DNA from: Silicimonas algicola
GTDB lineage: Bacteria; Pseudomonadota; Alphaproteobacteria; Rhodobacterales; Rhodobacteraceae
Direction: 5' to 3'
Length of the DNA stretch: 64,000 bases
Assembly (NCBI RefSeq): GCF_003148765.1
Contig: NZ_QGGV01000011.1
Location: 1 to 64,000 of the forward strand
Under the pieces are notes generated by a model, which was not told the origin of the DNA, searched no databases, and saw only the letters and a program-made list of their open reading frames with translations. Shown in pieces: positions 41,599 to 50,834 of the stretch. The translations under genes and the position numbers were made by a program. Positions within the stretch are counted from its first letter, which is position 1. Each line of letters starts with the position of its first letter.

Positions 41599-42973
41599 CA
41601 TTCGCCTCCTCGCCCCGGGCTCCGCGGATCTCCGCGAAGCTCTCGCCCGTAGCATCGAGCACAGCCTCCTCGCCGGTCATCTCCTGCCAGCGGCGGATCG
41701 CAACGTCGCAGTAGAGGGGGTCGAGTTCGATCAGGCGCGCCACACGCCCGGTGCTCTCCGCCGCGAGGAGGGTCGAGCCCGAGCCGCCGAAGCAGTCCAG
41801 CACCACATCGCCGCGGTCGGTTACATCCATGAGGGCGTCGGCAACGAGGGCCGTCGGCTTGACCGTCGGGTGGTCCGCGAGATCTGCCTCGCGGCCTTTA
41901 CCGAAGCTATTGACACCTGCGTAGTCCCAGACATTGGTCCGGTTCCGACCATGGCGGCCAAGCTCGACATTGTTGACGTGCGGTGCGCCGGGCCGCTTGA
42001 AGATGCAGACGAGTTCATGTTTTGAGCGGTAGAGCGATCCCATGCCGCCGTTCGACTTGTTCCAGACACAGAGGTTGATGAGTTCGAAACCGGCAGCCTT
42101 TCCGGCCCGGATCAGCTCTTGGATGTGGCGCCAATCCATGCAGACCATTGCAATGGCGCCAGGCGGGAGTACTTCGCGCAGGCGAGCAAACATCGTGGCG
42201 AGAAAGCTGTAAAACTCGTCGGCGGTCATCTCGCCTGAGGCCATCGCGAACTCGCGATGAGCAGTCGCTCCGCCGGACCGAACATGTCCCTGAACGGGCA
42301 CATTGTAAGGCGGATCGGTGAACGCCATCCGAGGCGTGGTCCCAGCGAGCAGGCGGGCGTAGGTTGTCGCCTCCAAGCTGTCTCCGCAGAGCAGGCTATG
42401 GCGCCCGAGGCTCCATAGATCGCCCTGGCGGGTGATCGCTCGTGCCTCAGTATCGGGAAATTCCACAATCTCGGGCGCTGCCTCGGCCGAACCCGAAGGT
42501 CCCGCCAGCCTGAAATCGATCTCGCCCATTTCGAAGCCGGTCAGGGTGAGATCGAAGTCGAGCGTCCCGTCGAGAACGAGCTCCGACAACTCGGCAAACT
42601 CGATGCGGAGGTTGTCCTCGTCCCACTCCGACAAGCTGGCCAGCTTGTTGTCGGCGATGCGGAGCGCGCGGACTTGCGTATCGCTCAGATGATCGACGAC
42701 CACCGCCGGGACCATCGCCATGCCGAGCGTCTTTGCGGCTTCCACACGGCCATGGCCGGCGATGATCGTGCCGTCCGACTTGATCACGATCGGGATGACG
42801 AAGCCGAATTGCGCGATACCGTCTGCGAGCTTCCTGATGCTCTTCTTGGTGTGACGCCGGTTGTTGTGCTCGTAGGCGCTGAGCGAGGTAATGGCGCGCT
42901 CTTCGACGAGCGATGCCATCCAGATGTCGGAAGCCGCCACGGAGACTGCTTCGTCAACTTTGGTTTTGGGCAT
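41585..42973 (-). CDS. ParB-domain DNA methyltransferase (N6-adenine/N4-cytosine type)
   Basis: 462 residues. The N-terminal ParB/sulfiredoxin-like domain (about 1-130) has YEHNNRRHTKKSIRKLADGI, IIAGHGRVEAAKTLG and ALRIADNKLA. The methyltransferase domain has FTDPPYNVPV (catalytic DPPY) and, near the C-terminus, VLDCFGGSGSTLLAAE (SAM-binding FxGxG), so the motif order is DPPY first (beta class). Phage and island relatives probably modify element DNA. Start MPKTKVDEA at 42973 fits homologues better than the longer frame from 43048. Confidence 0.88.
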   Translation of the reverse strand: MPKTKVDEAVSVAASDIWMASLVEERAITSLSAYEHNNRRHTKKSIRKLADGIAQFGFVIPIVIKSDGTIIAGHGRVEAAKTLGMAMVPAVVVDHLSDTQVRALRIADNKLASLSEWDEDNLRIEFAELSELVLDGTLDFDLTLTGFEMGEIDFRLAGPSGSAEAAPEIVEFPDTEARAITRQGDLWSLGRHSLLCGDSLEATTYARLLAGTTPRMAFTDPPYNVPVQGHVRSGGATAHREFAMASGEMTADEFYSFLATMFARLREVLPPGAIAMVCMDWRHIQELIRAGKAAGFELINLCVWNKSNGGMGSLYRSKHELVCIFKRPGAPHVNNVELGRHGRNRTNVWDYAGVNSFGKGREADLADHPTVKPTALVADALMDVTDRGDVVLDCFGGSGSTLLAAESTGRVARLIELDPLYCDVAIRRWQEMTGEEAVLDATGESFAEIRGARGEEANDVAA

Positions 42974-43614
42974 TGTGGGCCCCTTTCTTCCAGGCGCAGT
43001 GCGCCGATCAAGAACAGGACCTGGGCGAGAGAGAGCTAAGGACAGCAACCTCCCGGACCTCGGTCCGCGAAGCTGCCCCTGGAATGCTCTCTCTGCCCGT
43101 GCGGGCTCGAGCCTCTGGCTCGGTGAGTGCTGCCCTATGGGACAGTGCCTTCAATAGGTGAAGACACGAGCTGGATAGCGTATCGCGAATTGTCGCGCAA
43201 GCCCTTGATTTGTTGACGAATAATTCGAGATACGGAGCGGTGATCGCGTTCATCGTGGCGTGGGAGATGATGTCCGGCAGCAAAGCGAGGCTGGCCGCTT
43301 GCGACCCAACGAGCTTTCGTCATCAACACAGCTCATGACGCGTTCCGCCGTTCTGTTAGTTCGTGCACGGCGCCGTGATAGTCCGCGGACGAGGCACGAC
43401 AGTTGCGCACCTCGCAACAAGATCCACGATCAAGCCGTGGACGACCAAAACCCGCATCGCGAAGGACCAGCTTGAGCTTCAGCTCGACGCGCTGTCTTCG
43501 GACTGGACTAGTTGCGAAAGCGGAGCATCAGTGGATGCACGCCCGGCAGATCGCACCCGGGCGCTCCTCAGTACGGGGGCCGGACGACCCGGCCGTAACC
43601 AGAGGAGAAGCAAG
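42974..43614. other. 641-bp gap without a recognisable gene
   Basis: Lies between the leftward methyltransferase and the rightward DUF3489 gene, so it should hold both promoters. Short open frames on both strands have no recognisable protein pattern. A good ribosome-binding site (AGAGGAG) precedes 43615. I see no tRNA, repeat array or clear operator. Confidence 0.6.
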
Positions 43615-43839
43615 ATGGCTCAATCGCCTACCACCAAATCAGCCAAGTTGAAGAACATGCTCGCACGCCCGAACGGTGCCAGCCTCGACGCCCTCTGCAA
43701 GGCGACGGGATGGCAGAAGCACTCGGTCCGCGCAGCGATCCCAAGTGTGCGCAAGGCAGGCCACACCGTCATCCGCGAAGCCAACGGGGACAAGGGGCCT
43801 GTATACCGACTCGTCGCCACCGAAAGCGACAGCCAGTGA
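43615..43839 (+). CDS. DUF3489 domain protein
   Basis: 74 residues. KSAKLKNMLARPNGASLDAL followed by CKATGWQKHSVRAAIPSVRKAGH is the winged-helix-like DUF3489 pattern, and the C-terminus GPVYRLV is the usual beta wing. First gene of the DUF3489-DUF2924-recombinase cassette found in many alphaproteobacterial mobile elements; function unknown, possibly DNA binding. Its stop overlaps the GTG of the next gene. Confidence 0.85.
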   Translation: MAQSPTTKSAKLKNMLARPNGASLDALCKATGWQKHSVRAAIPSVRKAGHTVIREANGDKGPVYRLVATESDSQ

Positions 43840-44225
43840 CCGTCGCTGGCCTCGAGCAGATGGACCGGGCCGCGCTTAGCGCGGCCTGGTCCGAGCTTTT
43901 CGACACCCCTGTGCCGAAGAGCCTCAGTCAGCCGCTGCTACGGCGCTTCCTCGCGCGACGCTTGCAAGAAGAGGCGGGCGCGTCGCTCTCAGCGCGGCAC
44001 CGCAAAGTCCTAGCGGACGCGGCAGCGAAGCCAACCCGAAGCGTCCTTCCCGGCGGCCGGCTGATCCGCGAGTGGAACGGGGTCACGCATATCGTCGACG
44101 TCACCGAGGCCGGCTTCGTCTGGAACGGTGAGACCCACCGGTCGCTCTCCCAGGTCGCGAAAGCAATCACGGGCGCACACTGGTCGGGGCCTCGCTTCTT
44201 CTGCCTCAGGAAAGGAGATCGCTGA
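43836..44225 (+). CDS. DUF2924 domain protein
   Basis: 129 residues, GTG start overlapping the DUF3489 stop. The pattern runs from AAWSELFDTPVPKSLSQPLL through GRLIREWNGVTHIVDVTEAG to SLSQVAKAITGAHWSGPRFF. It is intact, in contrast to the broken copy at 236-450. Always found before a large serine recombinase, here with an ATGA-type overlap, so it may assist recombination; no function is established. Confidence 0.85.
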   Translation: MTVAGLEQMDRAALSAAWSELFDTPVPKSLSQPLLRRFLARRLQEEAGASLSARHRKVLADAAAKPTRSVLPGGRLIREWNGVTHIVDVTEAGFVWNGETHRSLSQVAKAITGAHWSGPRFFCLRKGDR

Positions 44226-45348
44226 TGGCGGCCAACCATGTTCGCTGCGCGATCTACACGCGGAAGTCGTCGGACGAGGGTCTCGACCAGAACTTCAACT
44301 CGCTCGATGCACAGCACGAGGCCTGCGCGGCCTATATCGCGAGCCAGAAGCATGAAGGCTGGAAGATGCTGCCGACCCGGTACGACGACGGCGGCGTCTC
44401 TGGCGGGACGTTGGAGCGCCCTGCGCTTCAGCGCCTCATCGCGGACATCGAGGCACGCCGCGTCGACATGGTGGTCGTCTACAAGATCGATCGGCTGACG
44501 CGATCGCTTGCGGACTTCGCAAAGCTCGTCGAGCGGCTGGACGCCTGCGACTGCTCCTTCGTGTCGGTGACGCAGGCCTTCAACACCTCGTCCTCCATGG
44601 GTCGACACCGACGTCGACCAGGAAGCAGGGTCGGCTCCATCGCTACTACGTCTCGAACCGGATCATCAGCGGCCGATCCGATCCGACAGCCTGGCGGCTT
44701 CCGGCGCGCGAACTGGAGCAAGCCGTCAAAGCCGCGATCGCGTCTCATCTGGGGCAACTGGCCGCAGAACATCGACTCCTTGCTGAGCCGGATGCGACGC
44801 ACCTGGCTGAGATCGCGCAGCGCCTCCGCGACACAGCGCAGAAAATTGCAACCGGGTGCACTGCGGATGCAGCCTCTATGCTTGCATCGGGGGTACTCAG
44901 CAGAGGAAGCATCGACCTCAGGCTTTGCCAGAAGACGCTTGCCCAGGCACTGAACCTGCAACCGTCCGCGCTCGCCGAACGCGCCTTGAGCATCTCCACG
45001 CCGTTCGACTTACGTAGGCGTGGCGTGGAAACCAGGATCGTGACGGGCGAGCGTGCGCCCGAAGCTGACCGCACACTTCTCGAAGGTCTGCGTCGCGCCG
45101 AGCGATGGTCCGCGGAGATCATCGCAGGCCACTCTGCGCAGGACATCGCGGAGCGCGAGCAATGCTCGCCGCGTCACATCCTCAGAACCGCACATCTGTC
45201 GGGACTGTCGCCGCGCATCAAGGCCGCCATCGTCGAAGGGAGGCAGCCCGTCGACCTCACGCTCGATCGCCTGATCCGCGACGACATTCCTCTCGATTTC
45301 AGAACCCAGGAAGCTCGCTACGGACTGGATCCGCGCCGTCCCTGTTAG
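44225..45348 (+). pseudogene. Large serine recombinase with internal deletion and frameshift
   Basis: The N-terminal 127 codons give the resolvase catalytic domain: CAIYTRKSSDEGLDQ with the nucleophilic Ser, YDDGGVSGGTLERPAL, VVYKIDRLTRSL and SVTQAFNTSSSMGR. The frame then jumps at a GTCGAC (44601-44606), and from 44602 the other frame reads STPTSTRKQGRLHRYYVSNR and the C-terminal domain to 45348. The whole segment from LTLN...FEREVTAER to the end of the zinc-ribbon region is gone, so the protein cannot work. The lost segment is the type that survives, inverted, at 1-149. Confidence 0.85.
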
Positions 45349-45693
45349 ACTCTGAAGCTTCCCTGCTCTTCGCAGAGAGTTCCCGGTTCGCGCAGAAAAC
45401 TTCCCTGTTAGCTCGCGTAGGGAATTTCTTCTCAACTTATTGATCTTGCGCATGAATTCCTGGAGGTTGCACCGTCAGGAGTGCCGATTTCGCCCGTTTT
45501 CCCTGTAGATTCCCTGTTATCAGGGAAATCTGGAAAAGCGGATCTCTGCAAATTGCCGACAGAGACTTGCGTAGGGAATCCGCTACCGATGCGGACAGAG
45601 ACGCGTCTCTGACTACCTCTCGGGAGCGCAAGCCGCGGAAATCGCGGCGTCAAATCTGAGAGAACGGACATCAGGGAAATCTGGAGGGGTCGG
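45349..45693. repeat. Intergenic repeat region next to tRNA-Ser
   Basis: A 16-bp direct repeat ATCAGGGAAATCTGGA occurs at 45519-45534 and 45670-45685. The first copy is also the right arm of a hairpin, TTCCCTG TTAT CAGGGAA (45510-45527). A third pairing, TTCCCT at 45401-45406 with AGGGAA at 45419-45424, lies further left. The second direct repeat ends 8 bp from the encoded CCA of tRNA-Ser. No gene is seen. Confidence 0.65.
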
Positions 45694-45783
45694 TGGCGGA
45701 GACGAAGGGATTCGAACCCTCGAGACGATTTCCCGTCTGCACCCTTAGCAGGGGTGTGCCTTCGACCACTCGGCCACGTCTCC
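45694..45783 (-). tRNA. tRNA-Ser (anticodon GCT), CCA encoded
   Basis: 90 bases on the minus strand, from GGAGACGTGGCCGAGTGG at the 5' end to CGTCTCCGCCA at the 3' end. The acceptor arms GGAGACG/CGTCTCC pair fully. The anticodon loop CTGCTAA gives GCT, for Ser codons AGC/AGU, and a long variable arm identifies a class II tRNA. T loop GGTTCGAATCC. The 3' end faces the mobile-element remnant, a common island insertion point. Confidence 0.95.
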
Positions 45784-45845
45784 GCCGGTGGGTCTAGCGG
45801 AGGGGGGGCAGGGCGGCAAGTGGGTTTTCCGGCGGTGGAGCGGGG

Positions 45846-46526
45846 TCAGGGGGCGTCGAGATGGCGGCGGGCGCGTCTCAGGTCGGCCTCGGTGGTGATC
45901 TTGAAGTTCTCTTCCGAGCCCTCGACCAGACGAACCTCCAGTCCTGCCGCACGGGCGACTTCGACGTCGTCGGCGGCGTCCGCAGGCGCGCGGGCGTGGG
46001 CGGCGCGGATCGCGTCGAAGCGGAAGCCCTGCGGGGTCTGGGCGCGGTACAACCCGGCGCGGGGGACGGGGGCGTAGTCGCGGTCGCCGTCGGCCCGCCA
46101 GAGGGCATCGACCACGGGGAGGGCGGCAAAGGCTCCCTCGGCATCGCCCAGGGCTGCGAGCACGGCGAGAATGACCTCTGCCGGGACGAAGGGACGGGCG
46201 GCGTCGTGGATCAGGACATGATCCGGCCCCGCATCGGCAAGCGCATCCAGACCCGCGCGGACCGACAGGGCGCGCGTCGCGCCGCCTGGAACCGGAGGGC
46301 GAAGGCGCGCGTCGTTCAGCCCTCGCAGGGCATCGGCGCAGAGCGCCTCGTCTCCGGCCGCGATGACCACCTGCACGACGGCGATGTCCGGAAGGTCGAG
46401 GAAGGCAGACACGGATCGGGCCAGGATCGTCCGGCCCCCGATATCAAGGTATTGCTTCGGGAGGTCCGCGCCCATCCGGGTCCCGCGTCCCCCGGCGACG
46501 ATCAGCGCGGCAGTGCCTCCCGACAT
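45846..46526 (-). CDS. ispD: 2-C-methyl-D-erythritol 4-phosphate cytidylyltransferase
   Basis: 226 residues. ALIVAGGRGTRMGADLPKQY is the CTP-binding loop (the Arg and Lys are catalytic). HDAARPFVP and the C-terminal SEENFKITTEADL are diagnostic of IspD, third step of the MEP isoprenoid pathway. Many alphaproteobacteria have an IspD-IspF fusion; here the protein stops after IspD and no ispF follows before the tRNA, so IspF must be encoded elsewhere. Confidence 0.93.
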   Translation of the reverse strand: MSGGTAALIVAGGRGTRMGADLPKQYLDIGGRTILARSVSAFLDLPDIAVVQVVIAAGDEALCADALRGLNDARLRPPVPGGATRALSVRAGLDALADAGPDHVLIHDAARPFVPAEVILAVLAALGDAEGAFAALPVVDALWRADGDRDYAPVPRAGLYRAQTPQGFRFDAIRAAHARAPADAADDVEVARAAGLEVRLVEGSEENFKITTEADLRRARRHLDAP

Positions 46527-46759
46527 CCGACTAGCCCTGCGACGCGGCTGGCGAACGCTGCGACCGCCGACCGACCTGCGCCGTCCGTAGTTTACTGCCT
46601 CGCATGGGCCCTCCCGCCATTGCGGCAGGGAATAGCACAGGTCGAGCGCGGGACAAGCGTTCGAGGGACAGGCGTTTCACTCCGATCTGCTTGCGGGTCG
46701 GATGAGGTGGCCTGCCGCCACGGCGCCCGCGTCCCCTGAGGAGCGATGGAAAACACGTC

Positions 46760-48454
46760 TCAGCCGCGCTGTCGCTCATGCAGACCCGAAATGGTGGTGA
46801 AGGCCGAAATCGCCTCGGCGCTGGAACGGACGGTAAGGACGGCCATGCGCGTCTCGCCAAGGAAGGCCGAGACGGTGCCCGCGACATCGTCGCCCAAGCC
46901 AAGCGCGAAATCCGCTGCGCCGAATGACCGCGCCCAGACCGCGAAGTCGGGGTTGCGCAGGTCCGTGCCGGACACGCGGTTCGGATAGTCCCTCTCCTGG
47001 TGCAGGCGGATCGTGCCGTAGGTGCCGTTGTCCGAGATGACGATCTTCGGCGCCACGCCGCAGACCGCCGCCGTTGCGAGTTCGTTGCCCGTCATCATCA
47101 CGCCGCCGTCGCCGACGAAGCCGATCACGCAACGGCCTGGATGGCGCAACGCCGCCGCGACCGAACCGGGAACGCCCAGCCCCATGGCGCCGCCCGCCGC
47201 ACCGATCGCCTGCTGCGTCCCGTCCCAGGGCCAGCACTGGTGAACCCAGCTTGAAAAGTTGCCTGCGTCCGTCACGACGATGGCGTCGCGCGGTGCCTGG
47301 CGCGCCAGTTCCCGCACGACGATCCCGAAGTCGAGGCCGTCGTCGGACGCCTGCGGCCGGGCAGCCGAAAGGTCGCGCGCCGACGCGTTCGCCCGACGCG
47401 CCCAGTCCGCTCGTTCGGGCGGTGCGCCGAGCGTCATGCGGGCCAACGCTTCGCAGAAGGCCGAAGCGTCGCAAGGCACGGCCAGGTCGGTTCGAAACAC
47501 CCGGCCCAGCACATTTGCATCGGGCCAGACGTGGATCAGCGGCTGACGCGGATCGGGCGCCAAGGGCAGGGTATAGCCTTGCGTCGGCACGTCGCCCAAT
47601 CGCGTGCCGATGGCGAGGATCAGGTCCGCTTCCGACAAGACCTCGACGTGTCGTGCGGGGATCTTGAACCCAAGGTGCCCGGCGAAGAGCGGCGATCCGT
47701 TGTCGAAGATTTCCTGATGCTTGAAGGTCGGCGCGACGGGGATGCCATGCGCCTCGGCCAGCCGCGCCAGCGCCGCCCTCGCGGCGGGGCGGTCGAGACC
47801 GCTGCCGGCGATGACGAGAGGGCGTTGCGACCGGGACAGCAGAGCGGCCGCGCGCGCGATCTCGTCGTCGCCGGGTCCCGTGCGCGCAGGCGCGGACGGA
47901 GCGACGCCGGTCGGGGCAGGGCACTCGTCCGACAGCATGTCCTCGGGCAAGGCCAGGACCACGGGGCCGGGCGTGCCCGCAAGCGACAGCCGCCAGGCGC
48001 GCACCACGGTTTCTGCCAGCATCCCGGCCTCGGTGACCTCCCAGACCCCCTTGGCGATGCTGCCGAACATCCGTCCGTAGTCGACCTCCTGAAACGCGCC
48101 CCGCCCGCGCTCGTCGCGCGCGACCTGTCCGACCAGAAGGATCAGCGGAACGGCGTCCTGCTCGGCGAGATGGACGGCGATCGACGCATTCGTCGCACCG
48201 GGTCCGCGACTGACGGCCACGACGCCCGGTGCGCCGGTCAGCTTGGCGTCCGCGACCGCCATCAGCCCGGCTCCGCCCTCGTGGCGGCACACGACCGTGT
48301 CGATCCCGGAGAAGCCGTGGAGCGCATCGAGAAAGGCGAGGTAGCTCTCGCCCGGAACACAGAAAATACGGTCTGCGCCCAAGGCGTCCAGAGTATCGCG
48401 CAGCACCTCGGCCGCTCGGAGTTTGGAGTTGGACAAGCGCGTCTCCCGTGACAT
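46760..48454 (-). CDS. Thiamine-pyrophosphate-binding protein, acetolactate-synthase-like
   Basis: 564 residues. IFCVPGESYLAFLDAL and VVCRHEGGAGLMAVADA (catalytic Glu) form the PYR domain. The central domain begins near residue 190. The PP domain has GFVGDGGVMMTGNEL followed by VISDNGTYG. Belongs to the large ALS-like group whose substrates range from pyruvate to other 2-oxo acids; no regulatory subunit lies nearby, so biosynthetic acetolactate synthase is unlikely. Start set at MSRETRLSN; an upstream ATG would add ten residues. The two other TPP enzymes in the window are clearly different from it. Confidence 0.85.
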   Translation of the reverse strand: MSRETRLSNSKLRAAEVLRDTLDALGADRIFCVPGESYLAFLDALHGFSGIDTVVCRHEGGAGLMAVADAKLTGAPGVVAVSRGPGATNASIAVHLAEQDAVPLILLVGQVARDERGRGAFQEVDYGRMFGSIAKGVWEVTEAGMLAETVVRAWRLSLAGTPGPVVLALPEDMLSDECPAPTGVAPSAPARTGPGDDEIARAAALLSRSQRPLVIAGSGLDRPAARAALARLAEAHGIPVAPTFKHQEIFDNGSPLFAGHLGFKIPARHVEVLSEADLILAIGTRLGDVPTQGYTLPLAPDPRQPLIHVWPDANVLGRVFRTDLAVPCDASAFCEALARMTLGAPPERADWARRANASARDLSAARPQASDDGLDFGIVVRELARQAPRDAIVVTDAGNFSSWVHQCWPWDGTQQAIGAAGGAMGLGVPGSVAAALRHPGRCVIGFVGDGGVMMTGNELATAAVCGVAPKIVISDNGTYGTIRLHQERDYPNRVSGTDLRNPDFAVWARSFGAADFALGLGDDVAGTVSAFLGETRMAVLTVRSSAEAISAFTTISGLHERQRG

Positions 48455-48734
48455 GTCGCCATCGCCTGTCGCCGCGCGAAACACACATCCGCCGACAACA
48501 GGGGGCCACTGAATGGTGACCCATCTATCTCGGAGTGACCATCGCTGAAATCCGTCGGTCGCAGGCTGAGCCCCTTGAACCCGACCAGCCAGCGAGGCCC
48601 CTCATAAGGCACTTCAGGGGCATCGGCGGGTTCCACATCGCCGTGACCTCTGCTCTTGTCGTCGGTCTGGATTATATCGGAAATCACGGCCCTCGGGCCG
48701 GAGCGATATGACGGGCGGCACACGAGGAGTCAGC

Positions 48735-50834
48735 ATGACCGACACGCCGGACAAAGTGGTGCGGCTCGAGCGCGTTGACGCAACCGGGCTCGTCATCATC
48801 GACAACCCGCCGGTCAACGCCTCGTCGCATGCCGTGCGGCAGGGACTGACAGAGGCCTTGGCAATGGCGCAGGCGGACGACGACATCGACGTGATCGTCG
48901 TCTTCGGTGCCGGGCGAACCTTCATCGCGGGCGCCGATATCCGGGAGTTCGGCAAGCCGCCCCTCCACCCCCTCCTGCCCGAAGTGAACAACGGCATCGA
49001 AGCCTCTGAAAAGCCTGTCATAGCGGTTCTGCACGGAACGGCGCTTGGCGGCGGATTCGAGGTCGGTCTCGCCTCCCACGCCCGGATCGCGCTGCCGGGC
49101 ACGCAGGTCGGCCTGCCAGAGGTGACCCTCGGTGTTCTGCCCGGTGCGGGCGGCACGCAGAGGGTGCCTCGGCTGATCGGCATTCCGGCGGCGCTCGACA
49201 TGATAACCTCCGGGCGCCGGATCGGCGCGGACGAGGCGCTGAAGCTGGGACTGATCGACCGCATCGAAGCAGGCGACGTGCGCGATGTCGCACTGCGTAT
49301 GGCCGAGGCTGTTCGGGCGGGGGACCTGAAGACTTGGCGCACGGGCGACCTGGCGGTCACGCCCGACGAGACGGCGCTCGAGGCCGAAGCCGAGAGGCTG
49401 GACCGCACCGCCCGCCACCTTTTCTCTCCGCACAAGTGCGTCGAAGCCGTGGCCCTCTCGACTGGCGACCTTGCCCGGGGCCTCACGCGAGAGCGCGAGC
49501 TTTTCATGGAGTGCATCGACAGCCCGCAGCGCGCCGGGCTGATCCACGCCTTCTTCGCCGAGCGCGCCGCAGCCCGCATTCCCGAAGCGGGGACGCCCCC
49601 CATGCAGGTCGAAAGCGTCGGCGTGATCGGCGGCGGCACCATGGGGTCCGGCATCGCGACCGCCTGCCTACTCGCAGGCCTTCCGGTGACCCTGGTTGAA
49701 CAGACCGACGACGCACTCGACCGCGGCGGCGCCGCCGTGGCGGCAAACCTCGCGCAGGCGGTGAAACGCGGCAAGCTGACCGAGGACGCCCGCGCGGCGA
49801 TCCTCTCGGACGCTCTGACGCTGACCACCGACATGGCCGATCTGGCCGAGGCCGACCTCGTGATCGAAGCCGTCTTCGAGGACATGGACATCAAGCGTTC
49901 GATCTTTCGCCGCCTCGACCGCATCTGCAAGCCGGGCGCGATCCTTGCCACGAACACCTCCTACCTCGACGTGAACGCCATCGCCGCCGAGACGACGCGA
50001 CAGGAGGACGTCATCGGCCTCCACTTCTTCTCGCCTGCCCACGTCATGCGCCTTCTGGAGGTCGTGGTCGCCCATCGCACCGCGCCCGATGTCGTGGCGA
50101 CGGGCTTTGCGCTGGCGAAGCGGCTCAGGAAGGTCGCGGTACGGGCGGGCGTCTGCGACGGCTTCATCGGCAACCGCATCCTCGCGCACTATCGCAAGGC
50201 CGTGGACTATATGCTGATGGACGGCGCATCGCCCCAGCAGATCGACGCCGCTCTCGAAGATTTCGGTTTCGCCCTCGGCCCTTTCGCGGTCTCGGACCTC
50301 GCCGGGCTCGACATCGCCTGGGCCACGCGCAAGCGAAAGGCACCCCTCCGCCCGCCGGAGGAGCGCTACATCGCCATCGCCGACCGGATCTGCGAGATGG
50401 GATGGTTCGGCCGCAAGACCGGACGGGGCTTCTACCTTTATGGCGACGGCAAGCCGGTGCCGAACCCCGATGCGCTCGCGATCGTCGACGAAGAGCGCAC
50501 GAATGCCAGGATCACCCCGCGAGACTTCACCGACGACGAGATCGTCGCGCGGGTCATGACCGCCATGATATCGGAAGCGACGCGCGTGCTCGAGGATGGC
50601 ATCGCGCTCCGGCCGTCCGACATCGACGCGGTCTTTCTCTTCGGGTACGGATTTCCACGTCACAGGGGCGGACCGATGCACCACGCCGATACGGTCGGCG
50701 CGGCGGAACTCGTCCGGCGGATCGAAGCCTGGGCAAGGGACGACCCGTACTACTGGCAGGTGCCGCCGCTTCTGGCCCGAATGGCGCAGGAGGGCGGCAC
50801 CTTCGCCGAGATGAAGGAGCGCGAATGGACCTGA
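48735..50834 (+). CDS. 3-hydroxyacyl-CoA dehydrogenase / enoyl-CoA hydratase, multifunctional (FadJ/FadB-like)
   Basis: 699 residues. The N-terminal crotonase domain (about 1-190) has both glutamates (LGGGFEVGLASH, VGLPEVTLGVLPGAGGTQR) and may also isomerise. From about 295 comes the dehydrogenase: SVGVIGGGTMGSGIATA for NAD, ATNTSYLDVNAIA, IGLHFFSPAHVM with the catalytic His, and the C-terminal helical repeats. Start MTDTPDKVV follows GAGGAG by 5 bp. It is transcribed with the two dehydrogenases below (10-bp overlap), giving three steps of beta-oxidation; the thiolase is elsewhere. Confidence 0.9.
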   Translation: MTDTPDKVVRLERVDATGLVIIDNPPVNASSHAVRQGLTEALAMAQADDDIDVIVVFGAGRTFIAGADIREFGKPPLHPLLPEVNNGIEASEKPVIAVLHGTALGGGFEVGLASHARIALPGTQVGLPEVTLGVLPGAGGTQRVPRLIGIPAALDMITSGRRIGADEALKLGLIDRIEAGDVRDVALRMAEAVRAGDLKTWRTGDLAVTPDETALEAEAERLDRTARHLFSPHKCVEAVALSTGDLARGLTRERELFMECIDSPQRAGLIHAFFAERAAARIPEAGTPPMQVESVGVIGGGTMGSGIATACLLAGLPVTLVEQTDDALDRGGAAVAANLAQAVKRGKLTEDARAAILSDALTLTTDMADLAEADLVIEAVFEDMDIKRSIFRRLDRICKPGAILATNTSYLDVNAIAAETTRQEDVIGLHFFSPAHVMRLLEVVVAHRTAPDVVATGFALAKRLRKVAVRAGVCDGFIGNRILAHYRKAVDYMLMDGASPQQIDAALEDFGFALGPFAVSDLAGLDIAWATRKRKAPLRPPEERYIAIADRICEMGWFGRKTGRGFYLYGDGKPVPNPDALAIVDEERTNARITPRDFTDDEIVARVMTAMISEATRVLEDGIALRPSDIDAVFLFGYGFPRHRGGPMHHADTVGAAELVRRIEAWARDDPYYWQVPPLLARMAQEGGTFAEMKEREWT

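Noticed and set aside
43800-43807. TGTATACC in the DUF3489 gene
   Set aside because: Coding, outside the island and not near a promoter.
46760-48454. Biosynthetic acetolactate synthase or iolD
   Set aside because: No small regulatory subunit beside it, and motifs do not fit IolD; kept as a general TPP enzyme.
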